Virus record (IMG/VR): IMGVR_UViG_3300036908_000040
Coordinates: 1-27,178 of that record
DNA from: a virus
Length of the DNA stretch: 27,178 nt
Reading direction: 5' to 3' (one strand)
In this document: positions 1 to 7,738 of the stretch, one piece after another
Layout of the letters: each line of letters opens with the position of its first letter
How positions within the stretch are numbered: the first letter of the stretch is position 1
Notes under the pieces: model-generated
What the model saw: the letters and a program-made list of their open reading frames with translations, nothing else
Databases searched by the model: none
Told to the model about the DNA's origin: nothing
Translations under genes and position numbers: made by a program

Positions 1-2
1 GG

Positions 3-1019
3 GGTAACGCGGTCACGCTTGCGGGCGGCGATGCCAAGCAGTTTGAAAGCACGTTAAAATCTCTCAGTGATAAATTCGGATCAACACCTGCCATTGCGTT
101 AAAAGCTTTACCGAAGTACGCAGATTTATTAAGCCGTTTAAGCCCACAACGCGCGCAACAAGTTGGAAAGGGCTTAGGGCTTGACGAAGGTACAATCTTG
201 CTGTTACAGCAAGGACGCCGAGAAATTGAAGATATCATCAAGTCTCAAAAAGAACTGTTTACGATAACGACTAAGGACGCCGAGGCGTTCGGAAAATACG
301 ACCTAGCGATTAAAAAAAGTGAAATAGCGCAACACGGGCTTTTTAATTACATTGCGTCAATCGCAGTTCCCTATTTAACAAAATTCTATGACATTTTATA
401 CAAAACGATTAAAACCGTATTAGAACATAAAGACCTAGTGATAGGCGCGTTGTACGCTATTGGCGCGGCGGCTTTATTTATCGGTAGAGGCTTTTTAATT
501 GCAAGTGCGCCTATAATTGCGATGTCCCTCTTAATCGGAGGACTAATTGCTTTATTTGCGATTGTGTATGATGACGTCCAAGCATTTTTAAAAGGTCAGG
601 ATTCGGTTTTAGGCTATTTATTAGAAAAGTATCCTAAGACGGCAGATGCAATTAAAGGGGCTTTTAAAATAATGACCCAAGCAGCTTACGCATTTTTACA
701 CCCGATTGATACTATTATCGCGGCGTTGAATAAAGTCAAAGAATTAATAGAAAACATATTCCATGGCGGAAATAGAAAGTTAACTATTGGCGTAACAAAC
801 GGTAAAGATTTAGTGCGCGGAAGCGGCGGCCATATCTTGCCGATTATTCCCGGGTCAAATACGTCTAGCACAAATACAAATAAAACGGTGAACATCAATG
901 CTATAAATGTGAATACACAAGCGACCGATTCGCAAGGAATTGCAAACGCTATCGGTGGGGACTTAACGAATCAGATTAAACAATCAAACGCTTATTTTGA
1001 TACGCCGGTGCATAGCTAA
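3..1019 (+). CDS. Tail tape measure protein, C-terminal part (5' end outside window)
   Basis: The frame is open from the first bases and no start is needed inside the window, so this is the C-terminal ~338 residues of a longer protein. It has alternating helical charged segments, then a strongly hydrophobic stretch (from about LVIGALYAIGAAALF to LIGGLIALFAIVYDD, nucleotides about 435-570). A DDVQAFLKGQDSVLG motif follows; similar sequence is common near the end of myophage tape measures. The tail after about nucleotide 830 is Ser/Thr/Asn-rich. Tape measures set tail length inside the tube. The position just before a Dit-like gene and the baseplate genes fits. The stop TAA overlaps the next ATG by one base (TAATG). 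The role is inferred from composition and synteny. Confidence 0.8.
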   Translation, partial: GNAVTLAGGDAKQFESTLKSLSDKFGSTPAIALKALPKYADLLSRLSPQRAQQVGKGLGLDEGTILLLQQGRREIEDIIKSQKELFTITTKDAEAFGKYDLAIKKSEIAQHGLFNYIASIAVPYLTKFYDILYKTIKTVLEHKDLVIGALYAIGAAALFIGRGFLIASAPIIAMSLLIGGLIALFAIVYDDVQAFLKGQDSVLGYLLEKYPKTADAIKGAFKIMTQAAYAFLHPIDTIIAALNKVKELIENIFHGGNRKLTIGVTNGKDLVRGSGGHILPIIPGSNTSSTNTNKTVNINAINVNTQATDSQGIANAIGGDLTNQIKQSNAYFDTPVHS

Positions 1020-1588
1020 TGGCGAACATACTTTCAACGGTTCTAGGAGCGGTAACCCCGTTTTTCCAGACAGATAATGTCGCGGTTTTTACACAGGGTT
1101 ACCGCCAGATTTTTCGCGCAGCCCGTATTCTAAAAGCGGTAGTAAAAGAACAAGCTAAAATTATGGAGCACCCGGTCGAAACCGGAATTGTGATTACAGA
1201 CCACAGGGTTATCCAACCCGTTGAAATCGAGCTGTCTTTAATCTTAAACTCACGCGATTATAAAGACGTGTACGCGACTATTAGACAGTATTATTTAGCA
1301 GGTACTTTGCTGGTCGTGCAAACACGAGCCGGGGTGTACGAAAATCAGATCATCGAATCTTTACCGCACGAAGAAGACCCAACAATTTATGACGCGCTTA
1401 CCGTTGCGTTAAGCTTAAAAGAGGTTATTTTTGTTACAGCCCAGTACGGCGTTGTGCCTAAAAACCCGAGAAATTCGACAACTCAAAAACGCGGTACGCA
1501 GCAAGGTACGCCTGCCAGCTCAGGAAGTTACGCGTCTGCGTTGACCGGCTTAAAACCGGCGGGCGCGTTCAAGGGGGCAGCCACATGA
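1019..1588 (+). CDS. Dit-like tail/baseplate protein
   Basis: 189 residues. The block HPVETGIVITDHRVIQPVEI, followed by SLILNSRDYKDVYATIRQYY, is the signature I recognise from the Dit-like N-terminal domain of phage tail proteins. In myophages this protein links the tail tube or tape measure to the baseplate hub. The last ~40 residues are Ser/Thr/Gly/Ala-rich and probably a flexible tail. The gene starts in the stop codon of the tape measure and its TGA overlaps the next start (ATGA), so translation is probably coupled. The family call is fairly secure; the exact place in the baseplate is inferred from synteny. Confidence 0.8.
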   Translation: MANILSTVLGAVTPFFQTDNVAVFTQGYRQIFRAARILKAVVKEQAKIMEHPVETGIVITDHRVIQPVEIELSLILNSRDYKDVYATIRQYYLAGTLLVVQTRAGVYENQIIESLPHEEDPTIYDALTVALSLKEVIFVTAQYGVVPKNPRNSTTQKRGTQQGTPASSGSYASALTGLKPAGAFKGAAT

Positions 1589-1914
1589 TTACCGTCCCAT
1601 TATCCGCAATACCGAATCAATCGTTATCAATTCAACTCGATTTAACAAACTATGATATCGAGATTTTAGCCTGTGGAAATGTTATGGCTGCCACGATATC
1701 AATTGATAACGTCCAAGTGGTATCGGGCGTGCGGTTAGTTCCCAACGGCGCGATTATCGCCTCCGCGTATATGCAAGTCGGAAATTTTGTATTGGTCACT
1801 GATGACGATGAATACCCGGATTATAATTTTTTCGGTATTGACCAGTTTTTAATTTATGCCTCGCCTATCGAGTTAGCACAAATTGCCGCCGGTACTTTTG
1901 TGATACCGATATGA
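1585..1914 (+). CDS. Baseplate plug protein (Pam3 gp18-like)
   Basis: 109 residues, almost all beta-strand by composition. It begins ITVPLSAIPNQSLSIQLD and continues with NYDIEI, CGNVMAATISIDN, VPNGAIIASAYMQVGNF and a DDDEYPDY-FFG-DQFLIYASP block. This series matches the small plug proteins typified by gp18 of cyanophage Pam3, which sit in the centre of simplified myophage baseplates. The size fits the family. The ATG lies in the ATGA overlap with the Dit-like gene, and the gene ends in another ATGA overlap with the hub gene. The placement between Dit-like and hub genes supports the call. Confidence 0.75.
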   Translation: MITVPLSAIPNQSLSIQLDLTNYDIEILACGNVMAATISIDNVQVVSGVRLVPNGAIIASAYMQVGNFVLVTDDDEYPDYNFFGIDQFLIYASPIELAQIAAGTFVIPI

Positions 1915-2741
1915 CAAACGCTCTTGACCCGCGCATAATTACAGTGGTTATTGAGGTCAACGGACAGACTAAAACGTATTCATCGCCTTTAAATATCACC
2001 GCAACAGGCACAAAATACGGAAACTCCCTACAAAACGAAGCGACTATTTCAATATCAAATTTAGACAAAGACACACAAGACTATTTATTAACGGAAACCT
2101 CACCGTATAACTTGAACCGTACCGCGAAACGCGTCACGCTAAAAGCCGGGCGCGAGAGTTACGGCACGAGCATTATATACGTGGGCAACATTACCAACGT
2201 TACTGTCTCACAACCTCCAGATATCCAAACGACCTTAAAATGCTTGACCGGTAATTTTGTTAAAGGTAATGTGATTACACGCAATCAACCCGGCCAAGCG
2301 ACTCTTAAACAAGTGACTTCGCAGATTGCGCAAGACACCGATACCGTTTTAAATTTCCAAACGCAAGACAAAAATATTGGAAATTATTCCTACGCCGGAG
2401 GAGCTTTAAAACAAGTTGAGAATGCCGGAAATCTGGGAAATTATAACGTTTTTATTGATGATAACACTTTGGTTGTCAAGGACGCCTTCATTCCTTTGAG
2501 TAACACAACACGAATTTTAAGCGCCGAAACCGGAATGATCGGAATACCCGAATTCACCGAGCAAGGTATAAAAGTTAAATTTTTGGTAGATAATCAAACA
2601 AAGCTGGGCGGCGGTTTGGATATACGTAGTACTATGTATCCCGCAGCAAATGGCATATACGCAATTTACAAATTGGGGTTTGATATAGCCAGCCGTGACG
2701 TACCGTTCTATTACATAGCGGAGGCGGCGCGTAGACGATGA
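1911..2741 (+). CDS. Baseplate hub protein (gp27/gpP-like)
   Basis: 276 residues. The start, with VVIEVNGQTKTY and later NEATISISNLDKDTQDYLL, has the layout of beta-rich hub proteins of small myophages: two beta-barrel-like halves that trimerise and carry the central spike. A middle segment (residues about 130-170: QATLKQVTSQIAQDTD, NYSYAGGALKQV) is like the inserted helical part of these proteins. It lies directly before the spike gene, as expected since the spike sits on the hub. Both ends overlap neighbours by four bases (ATGA). Function is from synteny and general resemblance; I see no catalytic motif. Confidence 0.7.
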   Translation: MTNALDPRIITVVIEVNGQTKTYSSPLNITATGTKYGNSLQNEATISISNLDKDTQDYLLTETSPYNLNRTAKRVTLKAGRESYGTSIIYVGNITNVTVSQPPDIQTTLKCLTGNFVKGNVITRNQPGQATLKQVTSQIAQDTDTVLNFQTQDKNIGNYSYAGGALKQVENAGNLGNYNVFIDDNTLVVKDAFIPLSNTTRILSAETGMIGIPEFTEQGIKVKFLVDNQTKLGGGLDIRSTMYPAANGIYAIYKLGFDIASRDVPFYYIAEAARRR

Positions 2742-3331
2742 GCAACAATAACCCCTCACTTGATCCGGCAAATAACGGCAGCCTCGCCGGTGCGATACAA
2801 TTTGCATTTAGTAAACTAATGCAAAATACGGACGGGATGATGCCCGCTCAAGTAGTATCGTATGACCGAGCGTCTAACCGGGCACAAGTTCAAATTTTAA
2901 TCACGCTAATTACCACGGACGGTTCTCATGTGCCGCGACCGGTGGTTGCAAGCGTCCCGGTGATGGTTGCCGGGGGCGGAGGGTTTATCTTAAGCTATCC
3001 AATAAAAGCGGGGGATATGGGGTGGATTTTAGCGAGCGACCGCGACACGAGTAATTTTTTACAAAATTATACGCAAGGGCAGCCCAACACCTTCCGCGTT
3101 AAAAATTTCGCTGATGGTTTATTTATTCCTGATGCTATGCGAGGATTTACAATTGACTCCAGTAACACGGATAATATAGTTTTGCAAAACCTAGACGGGA
3201 GTGTGTGCATTGCGTTAAGCGCCACGGGGGTTACCATAAAATCAAAAGAAATAAGTATCGACATGGGCGACGCTGGTAACGTCTTACATCTTAACGGATC
3301 GATTCTTGCAACAGGGACGATAACACCATGA
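2738..3331 (+). CDS. Membrane-puncturing spike protein, Gp138 family
   Basis: 197 residues. Residues about 25-130 form the Gp138 N-terminal OB-fold: MPAQVVSYDRASNRAQVQI, then PVMVAGGGGFILSYPIKAGD and GWILASDRDTSNFLQ. In this family the OB domain docks on the hub, and the C-terminal trimeric beta-helix makes the needle that pierces the outer membrane during contraction. Here the C-terminal part is short (NIVLQNLDGSVCIALS, VTIKSKEISIDMGD) and ends in ILATGTITP, so the needle is modest. No HxH iron-binding tip is visible. It is coupled by ATGA overlaps to the hub and the wedge genes. The type of spike suggests a Gram-negative host. Confidence 0.85.
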   Translation: MSNNNPSLDPANNGSLAGAIQFAFSKLMQNTDGMMPAQVVSYDRASNRAQVQILITLITTDGSHVPRPVVASVPVMVAGGGGFILSYPIKAGDMGWILASDRDTSNFLQNYTQGQPNTFRVKNFADGLFIPDAMRGFTIDSSNTDNIVLQNLDGSVCIALSATGVTIKSKEISIDMGDAGNVLHLNGSILATGTITP

Positions 3332-3729
3332 CAAGTTTAAGCCTGTCAGCAAACGTTAACGGCACAATTTCGGGCGTTTCGTATAACGATCTATATTTAG
3401 ATGCCGACGGAAATATCTCCGTAAGCTACGATTTACAGGCGGTTTTAGAGGAATGTTCGGAAGCCGCAAAAACTTTGCTTGGCGAATTGATTTTTAATAC
3501 GTCTGTGGGTGTTCCCTACGCGCAGACGGTATGGTCTGGCGTGCCAAATATCTCGCAATTTACGTCAGCTTTACGCCAGACCTTACTATCCGTTCCAGAA
3601 GTAAATGAGGTACTATCAATAGTTACTGGTCGGACTGCCGCAACAATACACGCCGCGCCGAATCAACCGACTGTAACTTACACGGCAATTATAAGCACAA
3701 TCTACGGCAACGGGGCAATCAATGGCTGA
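3328..3729 (+). CDS. Baseplate wedge protein, gp25-like
   Basis: 133 residues with the gp25/gpW signature: DLYLDADGNISVSYDLQAVL near the N-terminus, then ECSEAAKTLLGELIFNTSVG and PYAQTVW. These sheath-initiator/wedge proteins nucleate sheath assembly and join the wedge to the tube, and their presence argues for a contractile tail. The size is close to the family norm. The start codon lies in the ATGA overlap with the spike gene; the end overlaps the baseplate J start by eight bases. The order spike, gp25-like, J-like matches P2- and Mu-type baseplate operons. Confidence 0.85.
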   Translation: MTSLSLSANVNGTISGVSYNDLYLDADGNISVSYDLQAVLEECSEAAKTLLGELIFNTSVGVPYAQTVWSGVPNISQFTSALRQTLLSVPEVNEVLSIVTGRTAATIHAAPNQPTVTYTAIISTIYGNGAING

Positions 3730-5512
3730 TGTGTATACGTATATAGTCGAGGACGGGGTAATTACCTCAGATGCGGGGACTATCTTATCGGAGGTCGCTA
3801 CAGAGTACCAAGACACGTTTGGGCAACAGTTAATCGTTCCCAATACGTTAACGCCTATGGGTGCATCCACACCGCAAGGGCTTTTAATCGTTACCGAAGC
3901 CCTCGCCAGAATTGCGGTAGCCGATAATAACGTTGCTCTCGCTAATCAGATAAACCCTAATGTTGCCGGGGGTACGTTCCTTGACGCGATAATGTCGCTG
4001 TCCGGTATTGCACGCACGCCTGCCACATCGTCCTCCGTATTTGCTACCGTCAACGGCGTATCCGGTACAATAATACCCGCCGGCTCTCAAGCTGCAGAAA
4101 CGGGATCAGGTAAGAATAATGTGTTTCAAACAACGGCGGCGGTTACGATTCCGGTGGAGGGCTTCGTATCTGATGTAGAATTTAAGTCAGTAGCAACAGG
4201 CGCGATACCCTGTAACGCCGGAACGCTGACTAATATTATTAGTAATGTTTTGGGATGGGATTCTATTACCGCAAATTCGCAGGCGGTTTTAGGCATGGCC
4301 ACACAATCGGACGTAGTAGCCCGGTTGTTCAGAAATAACACCTTGGCGTCACAAGGAGCGGCGGTAGCTCAAGCGATAACGTCAGGCGTTTTGCAAGTAC
4401 CCGGCGTTCTAAGTATGCGATTTCTGGAAAATGTGGCGGCAACTACGCAAGTTATACAGGGCGTTACAATGGTTAGCCATTCCATTTACGCCTGCGTGAA
4501 CTACAACGCTCAAAACAGTTTTACGGTTGTTTTAGCCACATTGACGGGCACGGTGGCTACAATAATTCCTGCCGGTTCGCAAGTTTCTGATAGTGCTCCT
4601 AATGTGTTTCAACTCCTAAACGCGGTTACAATCCCGGCGAGCGGTACGATTACCAACGTTTTATTTCAAGCGGTGAATTTAGGCGCAATTGTGGTTAATC
4701 CTTTGACGTTAACCACAATTGTAACGCCGGTTACGGGATGGTCAACGGTAACAAATCCGGCGGCATCCTTAACCGCAAACCAGCAAGCAATCGGTACGAA
4801 TTCTGAGGTTCTTGCAACGGTAACCGGTACGCCGACGACCGTAATTCCCGCGGGTTCTAAGGCTTCGAGCGGCGGCGCGGTGTTCCAAACGTTAGTAGCC
4901 GTGACGATACCGGGCGGGGGTTCGCTTGCGGGAGTACTCTTTCAAGCATTATCAACCGGAGCTATACCCGTCCCTATAGCCTCTTTAACCACTATTGTAA
5001 CACCGGTTTCCGGGTGGGCTAGTGTGACTAACCTCGCGTTAGGAATACCCGGCATACCTTCAACTATAGCGCAAGCCTTAGTTTCTAAAAAAAGCGCGGG
5101 GGCGGCGTACAATAATGGCCCTGGTACTCAAATACAAGCGGTTATTATCGTGCCGTTTAGTAACCAGCAAATGACCATACTTTTTGATGTACCCACACAA
5201 ATCCCGATTAATGTGGTTGTTAATGTTAAACTTCTCTCGTCCGTAACCAACGCTATTACTGCAATTAAACAGGCTATTGTTAACTACGCGACAGGGCAAA
5301 TATCTGGGATTGCCGGTCTGACGGTTGGTCAAAACGTTTCAAGTTTTGAGCTTGCCGGAGCGATAACGTCTCAGTTACCAGAGGTCTACGTACAGAGCCT
5401 TTATATTGCAATAAGCCCTACTGCGCCGACGCTGCCGACGGAGATAGCTATCGCGGTTTATCAGGTAGCGACAATCGTCCCCGGTAATATCGTTGTGAAT
5501 TTCCTATCATGA
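3722..5512 (+). CDS. Baseplate J-like wedge protein with triplicated barrel module
   Basis: 596 residues. The N-terminal ~105 residues (GTILSEVATEYQDTFGQQL, TPMGASTPQGLLIV) and the C-terminal end match the baseplate J/gp6-like family, the main scaffold of the contractile wedge. The middle holds three copies of a beta module starting near residues 107, 269 and 362. Each has a TVxGT-x-TIIPAGS stretch, a VFQ-x-VTIP stretch and an FxA-x-GAI stretch, and each ends near GW. J-like proteins normally carry one such module, so this one is enlarged. The N-terminal copy is followed by a helical segment (SDVVARLFRNNTLASQG) and the third by the conserved C-terminal helices. ATG overlaps the wedge gene by eight bases; the stop overlaps the next ATG. 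Confidence 0.88.
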   Translation: MADVYTYIVEDGVITSDAGTILSEVATEYQDTFGQQLIVPNTLTPMGASTPQGLLIVTEALARIAVADNNVALANQINPNVAGGTFLDAIMSLSGIARTPATSSSVFATVNGVSGTIIPAGSQAAETGSGKNNVFQTTAAVTIPVEGFVSDVEFKSVATGAIPCNAGTLTNIISNVLGWDSITANSQAVLGMATQSDVVARLFRNNTLASQGAAVAQAITSGVLQVPGVLSMRFLENVAATTQVIQGVTMVSHSIYACVNYNAQNSFTVVLATLTGTVATIIPAGSQVSDSAPNVFQLLNAVTIPASGTITNVLFQAVNLGAIVVNPLTLTTIVTPVTGWSTVTNPAASLTANQQAIGTNSEVLATVTGTPTTVIPAGSKASSGGAVFQTLVAVTIPGGGSLAGVLFQALSTGAIPVPIASLTTIVTPVSGWASVTNLALGIPGIPSTIAQALVSKKSAGAAYNNGPGTQIQAVIIVPFSNQQMTILFDVPTQIPINVVVNVKLLSSVTNAITAIKQAIVNYATGQISGIAGLTVGQNVSSFELAGAITSQLPEVYVQSLYIAISPTAPTLPTEIAIAVYQVATIVPGNIVVNFLS

Positions 5513-6267
5513 AAATTCAAGAATTTGATTACAGTGTGGATTTATTACAAGCCATTTTATGGCAATATAATGACGCTACTAATTTGTTGAGTTTGTTAAG
5601 TAAAAAACAATCTTGGTATAATACCTTCCAAACCGAGTTTTGGGTTAACTGGTATAACACGGTTTTTAATCTAGCTACTACCACGCCCACTTTTTTTGGG
5701 ATGGCCGTTTGGTCTATAATTTTACAGCTACCGTTGTTTGTTCCGTTTGAGACCGAGCCAACGGATAAACCGTTATGGGGTTTTAACGCTTACGACCCGA
5801 CTTTCCCGGACTTAGAAAATACGTATAAAAATTTCGGATTGGGTAATTTTTCAACGCAAGGGCAAAATTTCCCGTTAACCATTGGGGAGCAACAATTTCT
5901 TTTACGATTAAGATATTTTCAGCTCTCAACATTGGGAAATATCGCGGGGATACCCACAAGTACCACCTCAGAGATAACTACGTACAGCATAAACACGTTT
6001 TTAACTTATTTATGCGCGACTAGTAACATCGGATTTACTGGTCAAATGTATGTGATTGATTATTTAGATATGACAATCGCGTATGTTTTTACAACTACAG
6101 ATTTCCCTTACTGGCTTTTAAAAGCGTTAATCGCTACCGACATCCTGCCACGCCCGGCCGGGGTGGGAATACGGTATATTTTACAAGGCCAACAGGCTAT
6201 CTGGGGTTTTAGCAGTAATTATCAAAATTTCGAAAACGGAACATTTATACATTATGGCCTATTTTAG
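5509..6267 (+). CDS. DUF2612-type baseplate/fibre-junction protein
   Basis: 252 residues, rich in aromatic residues. The block WGFNAYDPTFPDLEN followed by NFSTQGQNFPLTIGEQQFLL resembles DUF2612 phage proteins, which are encoded directly after baseplate J and before fibre genes. By position it takes the place of P2 gpI, joining the wedge tip to the receptor-binding fibre. The biochemical role is not established by sequence. The start is in the ATGA overlap with the J gene. It is separated from the next gene by 14 bases holding a good ribosome site (AGGAG). Confidence 0.7.
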   Translation: MKIQEFDYSVDLLQAILWQYNDATNLLSLLSKKQSWYNTFQTEFWVNWYNTVFNLATTTPTFFGMAVWSIILQLPLFVPFETEPTDKPLWGFNAYDPTFPDLENTYKNFGLGNFSTQGQNFPLTIGEQQFLLRLRYFQLSTLGNIAGIPTSTTSEITTYSINTFLTYLCATSNIGFTGQMYVIDYLDMTIAYVFTTTDFPYWLLKALIATDILPRPAGVGIRYILQGQQAIWGFSSNYQNFENGTFIHYGLF

Positions 6268-6281
6268 AACAGGAGTTTTTC

Positions 6282-7049
6282 ATGCCAACACCTAATCCTT
6301 ATTTTTTATACCCCTTTGGCGGTCAGGGGGACGATACTGCGATACCCAATACCGGAGGCTCTACGGGAAATATGTCGTATCAATACGGGTTTACGCCGAA
6401 TTATGAAGCGAATCTATTAACCGACCCCTCGGCAATTCCTGTGCCACGCCAGCAAATGAATCAATTATTTTTTGATATCACAACGGCATTACAGATTATA
6501 CAAACGCAGGGCTTGCCGACATACGTACCCGTAGGCAGCGGCGGCGCGGCTAATTATCCCCTAGGCGCAATGGTTCGGTACTTAAATAAAAACTATATTA
6601 GCATGGTGCCAACTAATACGTCTGTACCCGCGGCAAATAACGACTGGTTGCAACTCGGAACATATATAACTACGAACATCGCGGCGGCGGCAACTGTAAG
6701 TTTACCCACATCGGGGGGAGCGGTAGCCATTGGGGCTATCTCCTTGCCTCCGGGATTATGGCGGATAGATGGAAACGTTAACGTGGGTTTTTCAGCGGTC
6801 TCACCTACCGCGGTTTCTATGTCCGCTTGGACGTCTATTACCGGAGACCCCGAGCCAGACTATTCGTTCTTAGGCTATGGCACGCCAATAACCGCGGCGT
6901 CCGATACTACGGGATGCATAACCCCTACGGTACAGCTTAGCCTAACCGCTCCGGCCAGCGTCAGTCTGTACGCGATTGCATTTTTTACCGGAGGAACGGC
7001 GAACGCATTCGGTAATATTTCCGCCACATTGTTAAATTACCCGTATTAA
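6282..7049 (+). CDS. Short tail fibre / receptor-binding-type protein
   Basis: 255 residues. The N-terminal ~90 residues contain GNMSYQYGFTPNYEANLLTD and PVPRQQMNQLFFDITTALQ, a block I associate with attachment domains of phage fibre proteins. A middle part (YPLGAMVRYLNKNYISMV, then NNDWLQLG) resembles carbohydrate-binding-like short modules. The C-terminal ~120 residues are Ala/Thr/Ser/Gly-rich beta strands fitting a trimeric head domain. The ribosome site ACAGGAG lies seven bases before ATG. It ends the structural operon and is followed at once by a parS-like palindrome. Fibre identity is inferred; the receptor is unknown. Confidence 0.65.
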   Translation: MPTPNPYFLYPFGGQGDDTAIPNTGGSTGNMSYQYGFTPNYEANLLTDPSAIPVPRQQMNQLFFDITTALQIIQTQGLPTYVPVGSGGAANYPLGAMVRYLNKNYISMVPTNTSVPAANNDWLQLGTYITTNIAAAATVSLPTSGGAVAIGAISLPPGLWRIDGNVNVGFSAVSPTAVSMSAWTSITGDPEPDYSFLGYGTPITAASDTTGCITPTVQLSLTAPASVSLYAIAFFTGGTANAFGNISATLLNYPY

Positions 7050-7067
7050 ATGTTTCACGTGAAACAT
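7050..7067. promoter_or_regulatory. parS-like palindrome, copy 1
   Basis: Perfect 18-base palindrome ATGTTTCACGTGAAACAT in the 34-base gap between the fibre-like gene and the muramidase gene. Its inner 16 bases are identical to the canonical chromosomal parS site bound by ParB. Flanks are AT-rich. Confidence 0.85.
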
Positions 7068-7083
7068 ATTTGAGGCTTAGAAA

Positions 7084-7569
7084 ATGGCGATATTTGATAA
7101 GGATATCATACGGATTGAGGGCGGCTTAACGCATGACCCTCAAGACCGTGGGGGTTTGACTAAGTACGGAATAAGTCAACGCGAATATCCCGACTTAGAC
7201 ATTTTACGATTAACGCCCGAGCAGGCGATTGTACTATACCGCAAAGACTACTGGGACAAACTACAATTAAGTACGCTTGATAACCAGCAGGTTGCGAACT
7301 TAATATTTTTACTTGCCGTTAATATTGGAATTTTTGAGGCGATCACAATAACACAAGACGCGGTCAATCATTGTTCGACGTATTTAAACGTAAAGATTGA
7401 CGGGAATTGTGGGGTACGTACTATTGACGCCCTTAATCATTCAAATACGCAGTGGTTAATAGACGCAATTAGAATTCGAGAAGTTCAGTATTACTTATCA
7501 ATTGTTAATCGCAATCCGAAACAAGAAGTGTTTTTCAGAGGCTGGATTAATAGGGTGTTTGAGAATTGA
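7084..7569 (+). CDS. Endolysin, glycoside hydrolase family 108 muramidase
   Basis: 161 residues. The N-terminus has the GH108 catalytic block IIRIEGGLTHDPQDRGG, with Glu12 as the expected general acid, followed by TKYGISQREYPD. LTPEQAIVLYRKDYWDKL follows, as in phage lysozymes of this family. The second half (VKIDGNCGVRTIDALN, then FFRGWINRV) fits the C-terminal peptidoglycan-binding type 3 domain. It cuts the glycan strands of peptidoglycan at the end of infection. There is no signal peptide or SAR segment, so a holin should be needed. The ribosome site GAGG lies nine bases before ATG. Length is close to the family norm. Confidence 0.9.
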   Translation: MAIFDKDIIRIEGGLTHDPQDRGGLTKYGISQREYPDLDILRLTPEQAIVLYRKDYWDKLQLSTLDNQQVANLIFLLAVNIGIFEAITITQDAVNHCSTYLNVKIDGNCGVRTIDALNHSNTQWLIDAIRIREVQYYLSIVNRNPKQEVFFRGWINRVFEN

Positions 7570-7718
7570 AAATTTGGCCTATCGTTATTTTTGGTTTATG
7601 CGTTTGTGTGGGTAGCGCGTTCTGCGCGTACATTATGAACGAGCGGGACTTATTGAATGAAAAAATTACTCTTATTCAAAGCCAGCTCGATGCCTACGCC
7701 TCAGTCTTTTACCCGTAA
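7566..7718 (+). CDS. Small single-pass membrane protein of the lysis cassette (TTG start)
   Basis: 50 residues read from TTG, which overlaps the endolysin stop in a TTGA junction. Residues about 4-24 (WPIVIFGLCVCVGSAFCAYI) form one membrane helix, followed by a charged amphipathic stretch (NERDLLNEKITLIQSQLD). This topology, cytoplasmic start then periplasmic helix, is that of an inner-membrane spanin, and the position straight after the endolysin fits. It is, however, much shorter than usual i-spanins. No lipobox and no nested lipoprotein gene is seen. A pinholin-type or other accessory role is equally possible. The coupling makes a real gene likely. Confidence 0.55.
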   Translation: MKIWPIVIFGLCVCVGSAFCAYIMNERDLLNEKITLIQSQLDAYASVFYP

Positions 7719-7720
7719 AT

Positions 7721-7738
7721 ATGTTTCACGTGAAACAT
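7721..7738. promoter_or_regulatory. parS-like palindrome, copy 2
   Basis: The same 18-base palindrome as at 7050. It fills the 20-base gap between two convergent genes: the small lysis gene ends at 7718 and the minus-strand cargo gene ends at 7739. A hairpin would have a 6-7 bp stem and no clear T tract, so it is a poor terminator. Confidence 0.85.

Noticed and set aside
7721-7738. Palindrome as a bidirectional terminator between convergent genes
   Set aside because: The stem is only 6-7 bp with AT-rich ends and no run of T. The identical sequence also occurs between co-directional genes, where termination makes little sense; the parS reading fits better.
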